Assembly: GCA_034190875.2 (NCBI GenBank)
Contig: CM067358.1
Location: 49,000,113 to 49,064,112 of the forward strand
Source: Urechis unicinctus
Taxonomy: Eukaryota; Annelida; Polychaeta; Xenopneusta; Urechidae
DNA: 64,000 nt
Reading direction: 5' to 3'
Below, in pieces: positions 36,243-51,620 of this stretch. The first letter of the stretch is position 1; each line of letters begins with the position of its first letter. Under the pieces are notes generated by a model. That model saw only the letters and a list, made by a program, of their open reading frames with translations. It did no database searches and was not told the origin of the DNA. A program made the position numbers and the translations under genes.

Positions 36243-36801
36243 CACTCTCCATGGCAGACATGTTTGACGCTTTGCTAACATAACATCTGTGCAATAGTTC
36301 ACGTAGCGCATGCGATTTGACCCGGTCTGACCTATGACCGGGCGATGACAAGCAGCCGGCCGCGCGCGTCAAACATAAACAAACATGAATGGTCAACCCT
36401 TCAGCAGTCTATAGCAACGTCTTTTCCAACGAACAACTTCACCAAACACTCTCGTTGCCTATCTATAACTCTCTATCACTTTTTTCAGTTGACTTTCGAT
36501 TACAAAATCGTTTTCACAGCTGACTGCCGCCATTCTTAAAAAAGCTTTACAGCCATGAAACGTCCGCGGAACTATGTTTTCCGATAAATGCCTCATATAA
36601 AAAGGTTTTCCATAACAAAATGATTATTATTATTCTAATCACACACACACAGAAAAATGTTTTTGTAATATTTAAGAGATGGCATTTTCGTAATAATTTT
36701 TCGTCGCGTAATGGCCCGAATTTGGCCCAAAGCGATCAGAGTGGTGCAGAGGCGAATCCCAGCCTGCGCAGAAGCCGATGCGCAGGAGATCGGATATATC
36801 G
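36243..36801. mobile_element. Second copy of the 556-bp insert (spacer 3)
   Basis: Flanked by GGATATATCG at 36233-36242 and 36792-36801, with the same interior and both hairpins as the insert in spacer 1. The same position and flanks indicate it was duplicated with the unit, not inserted again. Confidence 0.5.
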
Positions 36802-36811
36802 GTGCTGTTGG

Positions 36812-37085
36812 AACGGATGGTTGTTGTTTCATACTAAGTGTATAAGCCACTAATAAGGTCGCTGCTCTGTTCGAGGTGGTTGTATAAAAGTTGATAACAC
36901 TGCCTTGTGCCAGCTGTAAAGGTTTGTCGATATATATATCACAGCTGTCCGTCGGCCAGCAGTTTTACTTATCCCTACTCATTTATAACAGAAGTGACTG
37001 CTATAGCATCGGTATCACCGCCCACACAAGAAGACACCCCCATACGAATGATGTTACAATTTGATAACTTAGTATATCCACAGCT
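36812..37085 (-). pseudogene. Tail/fibre-like element gene fragment in spacer 3
   Basis: Nearly identical to 20440-20712. The MKQQP start codon is retained at 36830-36832 on the minus strand. Confidence 0.7.
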
Positions 37086-37187
37086 TCCGTCACGTCAGGG
37101 TTGACCCATTGACCCATCACCACTAGCTTCTGCTCAAATAGTAATGAGGGGTTTCTTCTGTGAGTCTATATATTCTCTCATATCTCT

Positions 37188-37420
37188 TTGCTGCTGTCTT
37201 TGTCGCATATCAATATCGTTTTTATTGGCAGCATCCTTTGATGATATTGGTTCTCGCAGACGAGGCCTGGATCACCTTCATGCTGGACACGTCTCAAAGA
37301 TTTACACAGCCTGGCGTTGAACGCATGGATGACAGAATGAGGACCTGTTTGGGCACTGCTCGGGGCACAGGCACAGATTCTATCTGTATCCTTGGTGCTG
37401 GCACTCGACGCCATGATAAA
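37188..37420 (+). pseudogene. Capsid-like element gene fragment in spacer 3
   Basis: Same fragment as in spacers 1 and 2, with one substitution turning MNDRM into MDDRM. Confidence 0.7.
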
Positions 37421-37992
37421 TGCAACTCACAGTTTGGACAATCATAATAAGGTACGTTCAGTGATTGGCGGGTGTAGGGGCGGCTGACGTCACCTGGGTC
37501 TAGGAACGATCATATTGGTGAGCAATGTTTCCGGGCTTACTTGGCGCCAGGCACTACTGAAGACGTGGTAACGGCGGCATCACATGGCAGCAACCATGCG
37601 TAGCAGATCGTGCTGTAAACATTGGGCGTTTTCAGGAATAGATTTCTTGACATAGCAGGCACGCAGTTCGTCTGGCGTGGGTGACAAATCGGTAAAACCA
37701 ACGGCAAACGAACACTTGACTCATTTTCAACCAGCAGTCCACGCCGATCATATCACAACAAACGATCATTGAGGCGCTTCAAATGCGAGGTAAACGCCTG
37801 GGTTAAAGTTAAACCGACGAAATCCACAGTGTATCCCATCATCTCTTCAATTGTTGAACATGTGTTTGCTTCCAGATATATGACAATATTTGTCTTACCA
37901 TGGAAGCTCTAAGATTGAATTGTTTATGTAATGGGGTTATTTCTAATTTCAATTGATTGTCGAATTGAATTGAATGGTTTTCAGACATAGCG

Positions 37993-42864
<4,872 letters not shown>

Positions 42865-44834
42865 TTACTAACGCGCTGTTAATAGTTTGAATGAATTCCT
42901 ACTAACTGGTCGAGCTATTTGACTCGCACCTTCGGACTTCCGGTACCGTTTACCAGTGGTGCTTCCGAACATTCGCATGTTCGAACGATTGCATAACACA
43001 GAGCTTTTCGTTAACTACTTGACACCAGATATCAATTTATGTCTGTTTGGAACAAGTTTATGAAAATTTTCCATACAGATTACCTGGCATTTACTGTTAT
43101 AAGAAGCCATTGATGTCAGTGGTTTATAGCACAGCTTTCTCACATTAGGGATGTAACCAGCTAGCAATACTCATTTTTTTTTGTGATATTAATGATGACA
43201 CCTCTACTTTGCTGTCATCATGCAATACTATATTATGTACTCGTAAGTGTTCACAATTAATTAAGCCGTCTATGTTTTCGTGAAGCAATATCTACTATCT
43301 TTGTAATAAAAATACTACTACGTAGTGATTAAATCTTAGAAAAAGAAATATCTCAAGTCTGGAAAGACATAATATGGGACACAAAGGTGTATAAACATTG
43401 CTGTCCAGTGATACATGGTATATGTATTTTCTTACGTTTTCCCCGCAAAATCTTTACTGGATTTATCTATTGTACGGTTGAAAACCCATTTCTAAGTCAT
43501 TTTGTAAACATTATTGGTATTTGTCATGTTGTGTCTGAATAATAATTATATTAGGTTATATTTATTATCCGAAGCGTATTTGTAAATAAATTATATATCA
43601 CTGATCTCCATGGGACATTTGATGAGTCTGATACGCACACTATGCATTCACAAGAAGACCTATAACGATTTCGCCCAGCAGTCTAACTGGCAGCGCGTTG
43701 GCCCTTGAGATGAACCCATAGGCTCAGTGGCAGCTCATAATTTGATAAAAAAGGGGGACATTACTTCATTGACTACACAAGTTGTGTGCTTTTATCAGAT
43801 AGGGCAACATGAGCTCATCAGTGACACAAGTTGTTTACCAAAACATTTGAATGAATATCGAAACAGCCCCTCAGCTTAGCAAGCTCAACTACCATAATCT
43901 GCTGTTATCTCTCAAACCCCGTCCATTTTTCCCAGATATATTGTAGCGTTTTCCATGGCCATATATGATTCAAAACTCACGTCCCAAAGAAAGTAAGAAA
44001 TCGGACTTAACAAAGTCACCGACTGAATTTGTATTTTTAGATATTGATCAATTACCATCGCAACATCACGGACAACCATCATTAATTACTGTCGGGACAT
44101 CCCTCACAATCATACTTACCTAATACCACCCCAACATCGCTCACAATCATCCTCAATCACCGTATGAAGATTCTAACACTTGGCTCTGGTCTTATTTCCC
44201 GTTTCCTATCGCTTTCAATCTGCAACTTGTGTCTTATGACCTGGTTGGATTTTTCAAAATACCATATGGATGTATTTCGCGATGTTTTATTGAGTGGCTG
44301 TAAAAAACCGTCAAGATGGCAAATTTGTCAAGATCCTATGAAATATTCTAAAGATTAAGTGAATCCTTTTAGACCATCAATGAAAGTAAGTTCAAAGCAA
44401 GTGTAATTTATTTCCAGATCTTATCATGTAACGTGCTATGTTAAACAAAAATCACACACCACAGGCCACTGCTCAAATCTCGAGCCCGAGTACAATAAGC
44501 AGCATGCCAATGGTGGACAGCAACAACCCTCCAGCCACGTCCATACCTTCGCTGAACGACGAGGCGCCATCGATAACGTCAAGTGTGATTACCCCACGGC
44601 AATATCTTTTTTGTACGGAGTGGCTTGTTTATCCTACTCATTCTTGCGCTGTCTTTGCATTCGTGTTATCATCCCTAGTCTAAAAAAGGAGTTGGATACG
44701 TCCCTGGCTCGCCCTTGTGAGGCTCAGTGCTGAGGCAGCTCAGTCAGCGGTTCTGTACGAAGGGATGGTTGTTGTTTCTCAGATTCATGAGGCAGCAGCT
44801 CAGGATATATAAGTCACAAAAGCCTTCCGTGCCT

Positions 44835-45013
44835 TGTGCAGCTGTAAAGGTTTGTCGTCGATATATATCACAGCTGTCCGTCGGCCAGCAGTTTTACTTA
44901 TCCCTACTCATTTATAACAGAAGCGACTGCTATAGCATCGGTATCAGCGCCCACACCAGAAGACACCCCCATACGAATGATGTTACAATTTGATAACTTA
45001 GTATATCCACAGC
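44835..45013 (-). pseudogene. Tail/fibre-like element gene fragment in spacer 4 (partial)
   Basis: Only the part matching roughly 20535-20712 is kept. The part carrying the MKQQP start is displaced and scrambled upstream. Confidence 0.6.
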
Positions 45014-45120
45014 TTCCTTCACGTTAGGGTTGACCCGTATGACCCATCACCACTAGCTTCTGCTCAAATAGTAATGAGGGGATTCTTGCGTAAGTCTATA
45101 TATTCTCTTAAGTACCGTTG

Positions 45121-45188
45121 CTGCTGTCTTTGTCGCATATCAATATAGATTTTATTGGCTGCATCCTTTGATGATATTGGTTCTCGCA
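45121..45188 (+). pseudogene. Capsid-like element gene fragment in spacer 4 (truncated)
   Basis: Only the first 68 bases of the fragment seen in the other spacers remain, ending at the junction with the copy 5 promoter. Confidence 0.6.
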
Positions 45189-45961
45189 TTGTGTTTTTGT
45201 TACTAAAATAGCAGACATAATGATTCACAATGGATGGAATTTGTGTTTGAAGATAATGCTTCCTGTGCTTGTGTTTTTCTTAAGCGTAACACGTTGGCAG
45301 GAGGAGTGGCGGGGGGCATGACAGTTGGTGGGAATGACAACATAGGTTAGTGGTTAGATATCAAGACTGACGTATGGTTGTAGCTCAGAGCTGTGTAATC
45401 CTTTACGGTTGCACGTGCGTGAAATAAACTGACACGGTCTGATGACGATGAGGGCGCGCTTTCTGTATCACGACAAGGAAAACTCATAACTTCATAGTCT
45501 TAATGGAGGGTAAACATGTTTGACTCATACGTCATCCCGTGGGCTATGATTATTTCAGATGAATAAGAGTCACTTTTTGCCATATTTGATACTCCAAAGA
45601 CGTCCCCCACCACGACTCCTGTTGCACCCTGTTACATAGCCGGCACGCAGTTCGTCTGGCGTGGGTAGATAAGTCGTTAAAACCAACGGCAAACAAACAC
45701 TTGAATCATTTGCAACCAGCAGTCCACGCCGATCATATCACGACAAACGATCATTGAGGCGCTTCAAAAGCGAGGTAAACACCTGGGTTAATAGTTAAAC
45801 CGACGAAATCCTCAGTGTATCCCCCCATCTCTTCAATTGTTGAACATATGTGACAATATTTGTCTTACCATGGAAGCTCTAAGATGGAATTGTTTGTTTA
45901 TGTAATGGGTTTATTTCTAATTTCAATTGATTGTCGAATTGAATGATTTTAAGACACAGTG

Positions 45962-46312
45962 ATGGGAGCACTGCCGTTCGTGTTGTGCCAAGGCCTGCTA
46001 TGTGCAGTACGTAATGTCGTTTGGAACCCCTGGAGAGGGGACTCTCATATCTGTATCTGGTGGAGGGTTAACGCTTCCTCGATCTGGAAGAGCATCAACC
46101 GCGTTGACATCAGTATTGCTGCCGATATCTGTATCTGGAGGCAGCTCAAAGATTCCTCTATATGGAACCACCGGAACCGAGTTGACCCCGCATTGCTGCC
46201 GATATGCTGTTTCTCAGTCGCGATTGTAATCATGTTGTTGTACCCAACTACTTTTCCAACAGCGTGGGTCATATCCGACGGGACCGTGTACAGGCCTGTT
46301 CCAAACACATAA
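45962..46312 (+). pseudogene. vWA/EGF gene copy 5: signal peptide exon fused to element DNA
   Basis: The start encodes [18 protein letters not shown], clearly the signal peptide of the array gene. The upstream DNA matches the long promoter form of copy 1, except that the GC-box/CRE part is missing. Homology ends near 46017, where element DNA in antisense begins, so RSKR and all vWA and EGF exons are gone. The frame stays open by chance for 116 codons into element sequence. Whether it is expressed is unknown. Confidence 0.75.
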
Positions 46313-46739
46313 TCGACCTTTGAGGAAGCATTCTGGAGGACGTTCTGATACAGGCGAATCGATCACGGAATGTCCACTGGAGAATTGATGGCATCCTCAA
46401 CGTCAGCCTGAAATTGCTTTTGGGCATCAAAGGACGTGCCTCGAGGTGGTCGTGCGATGACACGCTGCTGCCGGATGTTGCACACCACACTGTAAAGTTT
46501 AACTGGTTTTGCCAAAACTGGATTGGATTTGTCAACCAGTCTTTTACTACTTTGTCCACTGTTAACGGCGGCACCTTGTAGTTACTGAATAGATCGGGAA
46601 ACTTTGCTGTGAATGTGCCGCCATTGTGAACAACTTGAATTGTTTGTCGGGTTAGTTTATCTCCCACCGAAATGGCTGGATACACCACACCCGTTTTATA
46701 TGTAGCTTTTCTATTGAATGTAAAGGCTTGTTTATTCAT
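46018..46739 (-). pseudogene. Capsid-like protein gene, broken copy 1
   Basis: From the ATG at 46737-46739 the frame gives MNKQAFTFNRK and continues for about 100 residues, including a block VVKDWLTNPIQFWQNQLNF that I recognise as belonging to a recurrent capsid-like family of invertebrate virus-like elements. A later block (GTGLYTVPSDMTHAV, about 46300-46190) is displaced next to it, so internal sequence is missing or shifted. Another frame shift is needed to read the Pro/Asp-rich tail to about 46018. The family name comes from memory of the pattern and needs a search. Confidence 0.5.
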
Positions 46740-46764
46740 AGTGCTATGTTTCACACCTTGTCAA

Positions 46765-47421
46765 ATGTTCAAAGCGGCGAGGCTGTGTCCCTGCAATAAT
46801 GCTATTGACAATATTACAGGTGATTTATTCGTAGGTCTTAGGTCAATCACGTTTACTGTGGGCTGGTATAACATTGAATCAACTATGCCCATTACAAAGG
46901 GGAAAATTTCTACAGGAAAAGAAGTAGGTGTCGTTTTGCCCCCGGGGCTCTGGAACATCAGAATTCTCAGGGAAGTATTTACAGCTGTAGGTATTACTTT
47001 GGAGGATAATTCTGCCCTCTCAATTTCTGATGATTTGGCTTTACAATGTGATGATGGTGTGTTAAAAACATTGGGTCTTTATAAGGGTCTGGGTGGGGGA
47101 GGGATTCCTGCAGATCTTCACAAAGGTGACCAGCCCGTGAACTTTAGCATCTTTAACCCACTTTATGTCCACCTCGATCAAGTCAGTACAACGCACAACA
47201 TGCTTAATGGTGGGCCCACTACGCTTCTTGGAGTTTTGGGCGGTGGGGGCGGCTATTGCAGTGATGTTATGACCACAAACATCCATAATCCTGTGTCAAA
47301 ACGTTTTACTGTCGGAGCTGTGAATGAGTTAAAGGTTCAGATAAGGGATAATAAGGGACGTCTATTGAACAATCACGACCTTCCTATTGGTGTTGTTCTT
47401 CAATTTACAAGATGTCAATAA
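46765..47421 (+). CDS. Penton/fibre-like element protein, intact 218 aa ORF
   Basis: Starts at ATG 46765, only 25 bp from the divergent capsid-like start. An in-frame upstream extension to 46672 exists but overlaps the capsid-like ORF. No signal peptide or membrane segment is seen in the 218-residue form. Gly-rich stretches lie near residues 115 and 160, and the C-terminal part has alternating hydrophobic residues as in beta-sandwich proteins. It overlaps the next ORF by 10 bases. A structural virion-like role is inferred from context. Confidence 0.6.
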   Translation: MFKAARLCPCNNAIDNITGDLFVGLRSITFTVGWYNIESTMPITKGKISTGKEVGVVLPPGLWNIRILREVFTAVGITLEDNSALSISDDLALQCDDGVLKTLGLYKGLGGGGIPADLHKGDQPVNFSIFNPLYVHLDQVSTTHNMLNGGPTTLLGVLGGGGGYCSDVMTTNIHNPVSKRFTVGAVNELKVQIRDNKGRLLNNHDLPIGVVLQFTRCQ

Positions 47422-47963
47422 AAGCGAGTATTTATGTACCTAGGCAAAAAACGGCACACTCTGGTGATACTATGACTGGAGACATTGAAATGAGAGATAA
47501 TAAAATCGTTCAGTTGAAAGACCAAATATCACCTAACGATGCTGCTATCAAAAAGTATGTTGATGCACAAGAGAGACGGCAACGCAGGGACCTGAGACAA
47601 CACGTAAACTCGCAAACGAAACACCTCATTACTATTAGGGCAGAAGCAAGTGGCGCCCTTCGCATAGGATATAAGTGGTCGTTTGGTGATGGGGGTCGAG
47701 ACTCACTAGACTTAAGCTGTGGATATACCATGTTATCCAATGTTAAGATCATTCGTAAGGGGTTGTCGTCTGTTGTGGGCGCTGATATTGGTGTTATAGC
47801 AGTGATTCCTGTTATAAATTGGACAACTCAATCGGTAGGAATAAGTAAGCCTACTAACCAGAAGGCTGTTGTAATATCTTTACACCAGCCTTTACAGCTG
47901 GAACAAGGCAACGTTATCAACTTTTATACAGCCACTCCAAACAGGGGGCGACTTGTACAGTAG
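47412..47963 (+). CDS. Tail/fibre-like element protein, intact 183 aa ORF
   Basis: ATG at 47412 overlaps the previous stop. The N-terminal third contains SGDTMTGDIEMRDNKI, then a charged helical segment (about residues 45-75, Gln/Arg-rich) and a beta-rich C-terminal part ending in the VINFYT block. DTMTGDI-type motifs are common in phage and virus tail-fibre proteins, which supports a fibre-like call. The C-terminal half is the part found as minus-strand relics in every vWA spacer. Confidence 0.6.
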   Translation: MSIKASIYVPRQKTAHSGDTMTGDIEMRDNKIVQLKDQISPNDAAIKKYVDAQERRQRRDLRQHVNSQTKHLITIRAEASGALRIGYKWSFGDGGRDSLDLSCGYTMLSNVKIIRKGLSSVVGADIGVIAVIPVINWTTQSVGISKPTNQKAVVISLHQPLQLEQGNVINFYTATPNRGRLVQ

Positions 47964-48009
47964 TATTACTCCTAGTTGAAGTTGACATATAGATTTATAC
48001 AACGGCAGT

Positions 48010-48576
48010 ATGAAACAACAGCCCATTCCTCTGGAGCCGTCTGATGAGAATCCAGGCCACTCCTATCGGTTGAATGAGATCACCCTCAAGAAGCAATACC
48101 TTTAGAAAGAAATTGAAAAATATGATGCTATGTACAAAAAATATAGGTTTGCAGTAAACTCAGTGGACGCAGTAGACGCTGCTTTAGTTGCTGTTGTTAT
48201 GTGTCATGGCGCAAGCGGTGCAGGTGTAATGTCTACAGAGTTGCCATTACTATTGCCACAGTGTTGGGTGCTACTTGTATTTGCTGGAAAATTCATCAGT
48301 CGGCGGCTGACATTCAAGGTGAAAATACATGATCAGATCCGCATTCTAGCGCAGAGTAAATTGAATACCATATCTGACATTGTATCGACAGCACTTGAAG
48401 ATGGTAATATCTCGGATCATGAGTTTAAGCTCGTTTAAGCTGAGGTCACAAAATATAGCCATATGAAGGGCGAAATTAAGGCTAGATCTGCAATAGCACC
48501 TTAGACTGTTTCAATCGATGAAAAAGACCAAGCATACTTTACCATTGAGCGGACTGTGAATCGGCCTATTGAATAA
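48010..48576 (+). pseudogene. Element ORF beginning MKQQP, three nonsense codons
   Basis: One frame runs 188 codons from ATG 48010 to TAA 48574-48576 but is broken by TAG at 48103-48105, TAA at 48436-48438 and TAG at 48502-48504. The middle has a hydrophobic segment (LPLLLPQCWVLLVFAG) and the C-terminal part is helical (HDQIRILAQSKLNTISDIVS). I have seen this helical block only as an uncharacterised family in invertebrate elements. Function unknown. Confidence 0.55.
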
Positions 48577-48596
48577 ACGAGGTATAAGGTATATAC

Positions 48597-48826
48597 ATGA
48601 ACACCGAAGAGCGTATCACTGAACTTGAGGGTGGTGTAAAAGAGTTGATGTTAGATACAGATTATATGAAAGACAACAAAATAGATCTGGAGGACAAACA
48701 GAGTGATATGTAGACTAAGTATGATGACTTGTGGAACGGCAAGACATGGTGAGAGATCTGGAGGTTAAGAATGATGATCTTATGGAGCAAGTGGAGCGTC
48801 TAGAGGACCTTGTTAGCAGGTTGTAA
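48597..48826 (+). pseudogene. Small coiled-coil element protein, broken
   Basis: The ATG at 48597 starts MNTEERITELEGGVKELM, a heptad-like acidic helix. There is a TAG after about 38 codons and a frame shift near 48745, after which the frame reads LMEQVERLEDLVSRL and ends at TAA 48824-48826. Probably a short coiled-coil protein. Confidence 0.5.
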
Positions 48827-48863
48827 ACGACACACTGTTGAACTAGTGCACCCATATAAAAAT

Positions 48864-49060
48864 ATGGGGAAAATCTGTGCTATCAGAAAGCGACATAGAA
48901 GGTGCGAAGAAAAGTCCGTCTATCAGACAGGCAAATCTCAAATACAATATAGGAAGTACCAGGGCTAACGAAATCCGTACAGGTGTCATCAGCCCAAAAA
49001 GAGTCTAGAAAACTAAAGTCATAGACACCCTGGCATATGGGCACACTAGCTTACCATCAA
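48864..49060 (+). pseudogene. Small element ORF, function unknown, broken
   Basis: After ATG 48864 a one-base shift near 48872 is needed to enter a frame reading SESDIEGAKKSPSIRQANLK and, past a stop near 49006, VIDTLAYGHTSLPSN. Basic and polar, with no known domain. Confidence 0.4.
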
Positions 49061-49070
49061 ACTAGCCCCT

Positions 49071-49089
49071 CGACCCCGTTTGGGGGTCG
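49071..49089. repeat. Short hairpin in element
   Basis: CGACCCC (49071-49077) and GGGGTCG (49083-49089) form a 7-bp stem with a short loop, between the plus-strand small ORFs and the second capsid-like relic. It may be a gene-end signal, but this is a guess. Confidence 0.35.
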
Positions 49090-49227
49090 GGTCCGAGGCA
49101 CCTTTCTCTTACTTAAGTGACCAAAAATCGTGTATAAGCTGCCAGGGGCCAGTAGTATATATAGGGGAGGTAGGTGTGTCAGTACCCATATGAGATAGGT
49201 GTGCCAGAACGCCACTATATATACTAC

Positions 49228-49870
49228 TCCCTGTGCTGCTGTCTGTGTCGCATATCAATATACTTTTTTTGGCAGCATCCTTTGATGATATTGGTTCTCG
49301 CAGACGAGGCCTGATGTGCTTTCATCCTGGACACGTCTCGGGGATTTTCTCAGCCTGGCGTTGAACGCATGAATGACAGCATAAGGACCTGTTTGGACAC
49401 GGCTCGGGGCACAGGCACAGACTTGTAGCCGCACCCTGGGTACCGACACTGTGTTTGACACAATGAAACAGTTCTTGGCCTACGTTGAATATGTGATTGC
49501 AAGTGCTGCAATAAAGTGGTACCAAGTCGTCCTGACATTTGCAGGGTCCTGGTTGGATAAAGTCGTTGACATCGGCTTACACATGGCGCTATCCAACATG
49601 CTTCCCGGGAAGGCATAGTTGTTAGGGTACACCAAACTGATTGCTCTCGCGGGTGAGCAACAGCGGATCGGCATCAACACTGATGTCAACGTGACTGCAC
49701 CCTCCAATGAAGGAAGCATTTACACCAATTATGCACAGGACACTCTGACAGCAGCAGCACACCACAAGTTGACCCTTGGACAAGGCCACTGCGCACTAAA
49801 AAGAAAACCACTCGTATTGTTGATGGAGGTCGCGATAGGCTTAATTATGCTTTGGTTTGCTACGTAGTAG
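49228..49870 (+). pseudogene. Capsid-like protein gene, broken copy 2
   Basis: Contains the QPGVERMND block found in the vWA spacers. After a frame change it reads on from about 49450 to a stop near 49617 and then an open stretch to 49867 (YTKLIALAGEQQRIGINTDV), which parallels YNNMITIATEKQHIGSNA in the minus-strand copy at 46190-46300. It is therefore a second relic of the same gene, in the opposite orientation. Confidence 0.5.
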
Positions 49871-49889
49871 GTCATGGAGCATCAGCTAC

Positions 49890-50794
49890 AGCTCTCCCCC
49901 CCCTCAGTGCCACGACTGTGGGTCATACATGTTATACCATCCTACTAGCCACCTTTGTAGCTGACTTGAGCAACCGTGATACTATGGAGCCGATGATCCC
50001 GGGTAGGACAGCTGCTGCGTTATCGGCTTGACCCCTCAGGGCATTTGCCAAGGAGTTCCGCTTCATTTTTATCTACTCCTTCACACTGTGCTTGTCAGCT
50101 GGTGTCGGGGTACGTGCCGGTGTTCGGGTACCCCCACCTGTCCGAGCAAGTATCAGGGTCGAGATTACCGTTCCATTCGCAGTGGGGATGGGGGCAATTG
50201 TAATCCCCTGCTCCCGGAACATGGTGTGAATACGCTCAGCTAGCGTTGTGTCCGTGTCAAGAAGTCTGCTGATTGCCTCCCTGAAATGGTTGAGTCAGAT
50301 CCGCAACTGTTCACGGTTCACAAAGGCAACCTCTTGTCGTATTTGTGTTTCTTCCCTCTATTTCGCTGAGCCACGCCAGGTTGTTGACCAGATCACCCCG
50401 CGTGGTTTGCATATCCTTGTCAAGTGCCATAACCTCCAGAATTCTCATTTCTCCATGACATCTGCTACTGCTTGGTCAACGCCTTGGAGGACTGCTGCTG
50501 CCTCTTTAGATAGTAGTTCAGGGATCACCCCAAGTGCTCCGGTAAGCTGTACACCGTACCTCTCTGTTGTACTAGCGAGAGGAATGCGTTTGGATTGTCC
50601 TTCCATGTCAGAAGCTTCACCTCACGGCCCCACTTTACCCAAAGATTACTCAGGTTAGACGATCTGAACTCCGGGTCGGCCTGCAGCCCATACTTGGATA
50701 CTGCCTTCTCCCATCGAGTTAATAATACATTTGTTTCTTCATTGAAGCCCACTTGATGTTCTGTTAACCCGACGGGCATTTCAGTACTAAACAA
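49890..50794 (-). pseudogene. Helical element protein, broken
   Basis: Open at the N-terminal end (50794-50525: MPVGLTEHQVGFNEETNVLL), then interrupted by stops near 50360 and 50296. Later blocks include FREAISRLLDTDTTLAERI, a Thr/Pro-rich linker and a hydrophobic helix (LPGIIGSIVSRLL). A long helical protein with a C-terminal membrane-active segment is a known part of these elements as I remember them. Function unproven. Confidence 0.45.
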
Positions 50795-50879
50795 TGATGG
50801 AATAGACGTATTCTAGGTATCCAACGTTTAATAACCGTCAATAAAGCTAGTCTCCTCATCCTCCCATTCCTTAAACCAA

Positions 50880-51100
50880 TTGATATACTGAAGCAAACAC
50901 AATAGCCTTGATAGAAATACTTGTTGGAGGTGCCCTTGTCAATGCCTTAGCATTCTCTGGGAGCAACTTTATATTCTTTATTTTATGAAACTCCAGCGGA
51001 CGCGGAACGTAAACGCCATGATGCCATAATCGAGCAGCTTCAGTCTGCACAGGCGGCATGAGCCAAGAAGCTAACTGAGCGATTAGCCTTCCAATACATG
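50880..51100 (+). pseudogene. Small membrane/coiled-coil element protein, broken
   Basis: One frame gives a hydrophobic segment (ILVGGALVNALAFSGSNF) and, after a shift near 50990, an Arg/Gln-rich helix (ERKRHDAIIEQLQSAQAA) with a stop. This looks like a short single-span protein. An open stretch at 51393-51572 may be a further small ORF. Confidence 0.4.
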
Positions 51101-51620
51101 GAATCCCTGTTCACCAAGTACAGTTCCGCCATTGCATTAAGATGCTGCACAGTGAAGGCCACATGTATGGTCAGCCTGTTAACAAGGTGTCGCCCTTCCC
51201 TGTTTGACTTGAAAAGATGGATAGCTCAAATGAAGTTGACACGTTGGCCTATGATCACGTTAATTTGTCGTGAGTCGGGCCCGTAGGGCTTTTTCTGGAC
51301 ACCTAAGGAGAGCAAAAGGCTCTAAAGAAATAGAGCCGTAATGAGTCATGTAGTGTAGATTGGGGGCTGCGCCACAACTCTCTCTTAAGGGGGATGATCC
51401 CAGAAACCAGAACAGCACAACAAACAGTACCCAAAAATGAACAAGCTGCACCAGAACCACCACTTTCTATACTACTGCCACGAAATGACTTGGCTACGGA
51501 GAAGAAAGTAGAACAAATTAACAACATATCCCGTTTTGATATGGTTTTTAAGAATATCTACACAAGTTGACTGAATCATTGAGCAGAATCGCATCATATA
51601 CTATGTTGATTCACATCAAC

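Larger units (their letters stand above)
34358..37992. other. Spacer 3, type A, between copies 3 and 4
   Basis: Layout and diagnostic variants match spacer 1, including the insert. The copy 4 promoter has TGACGTCA at 37485-37492. No complete gene is seen. Confidence 0.7.
42865..45961. other. Spacer 4, type B, rearranged at its right end
   Basis: Type-B variants match spacer 2. Near 44720-44830 the DNA is scrambled, with a repeated CTCAG...GAGGCAGC segment. The capsid-like fragment stops abruptly at 45188, where the sequence joins the distal promoter of gene copy 5 (corresponding to 12303 onward of copy 1). The shared bases CGCA at the join suggest microhomology. Confidence 0.65.
46018..51620. 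mobile_element. Degraded virus-like mobile element
   Basis: A compact run of small genes on both strands, with overlapping or nearly touching ORFs unlike the intron-rich neighbours. It includes divergent capsid-like and penton/fibre-like ORFs, a second capsid-like relic, helical and coiled-coil proteins and a hairpin. Most ORFs are broken; two are intact. I saw no polymerase, integrase or terminal repeats, so the class is uncertain. A Polinton/adintovirus-like DNA element is the most plausible inference. It is related to the fragments in the vWA spacers. Confidence 0.6.
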
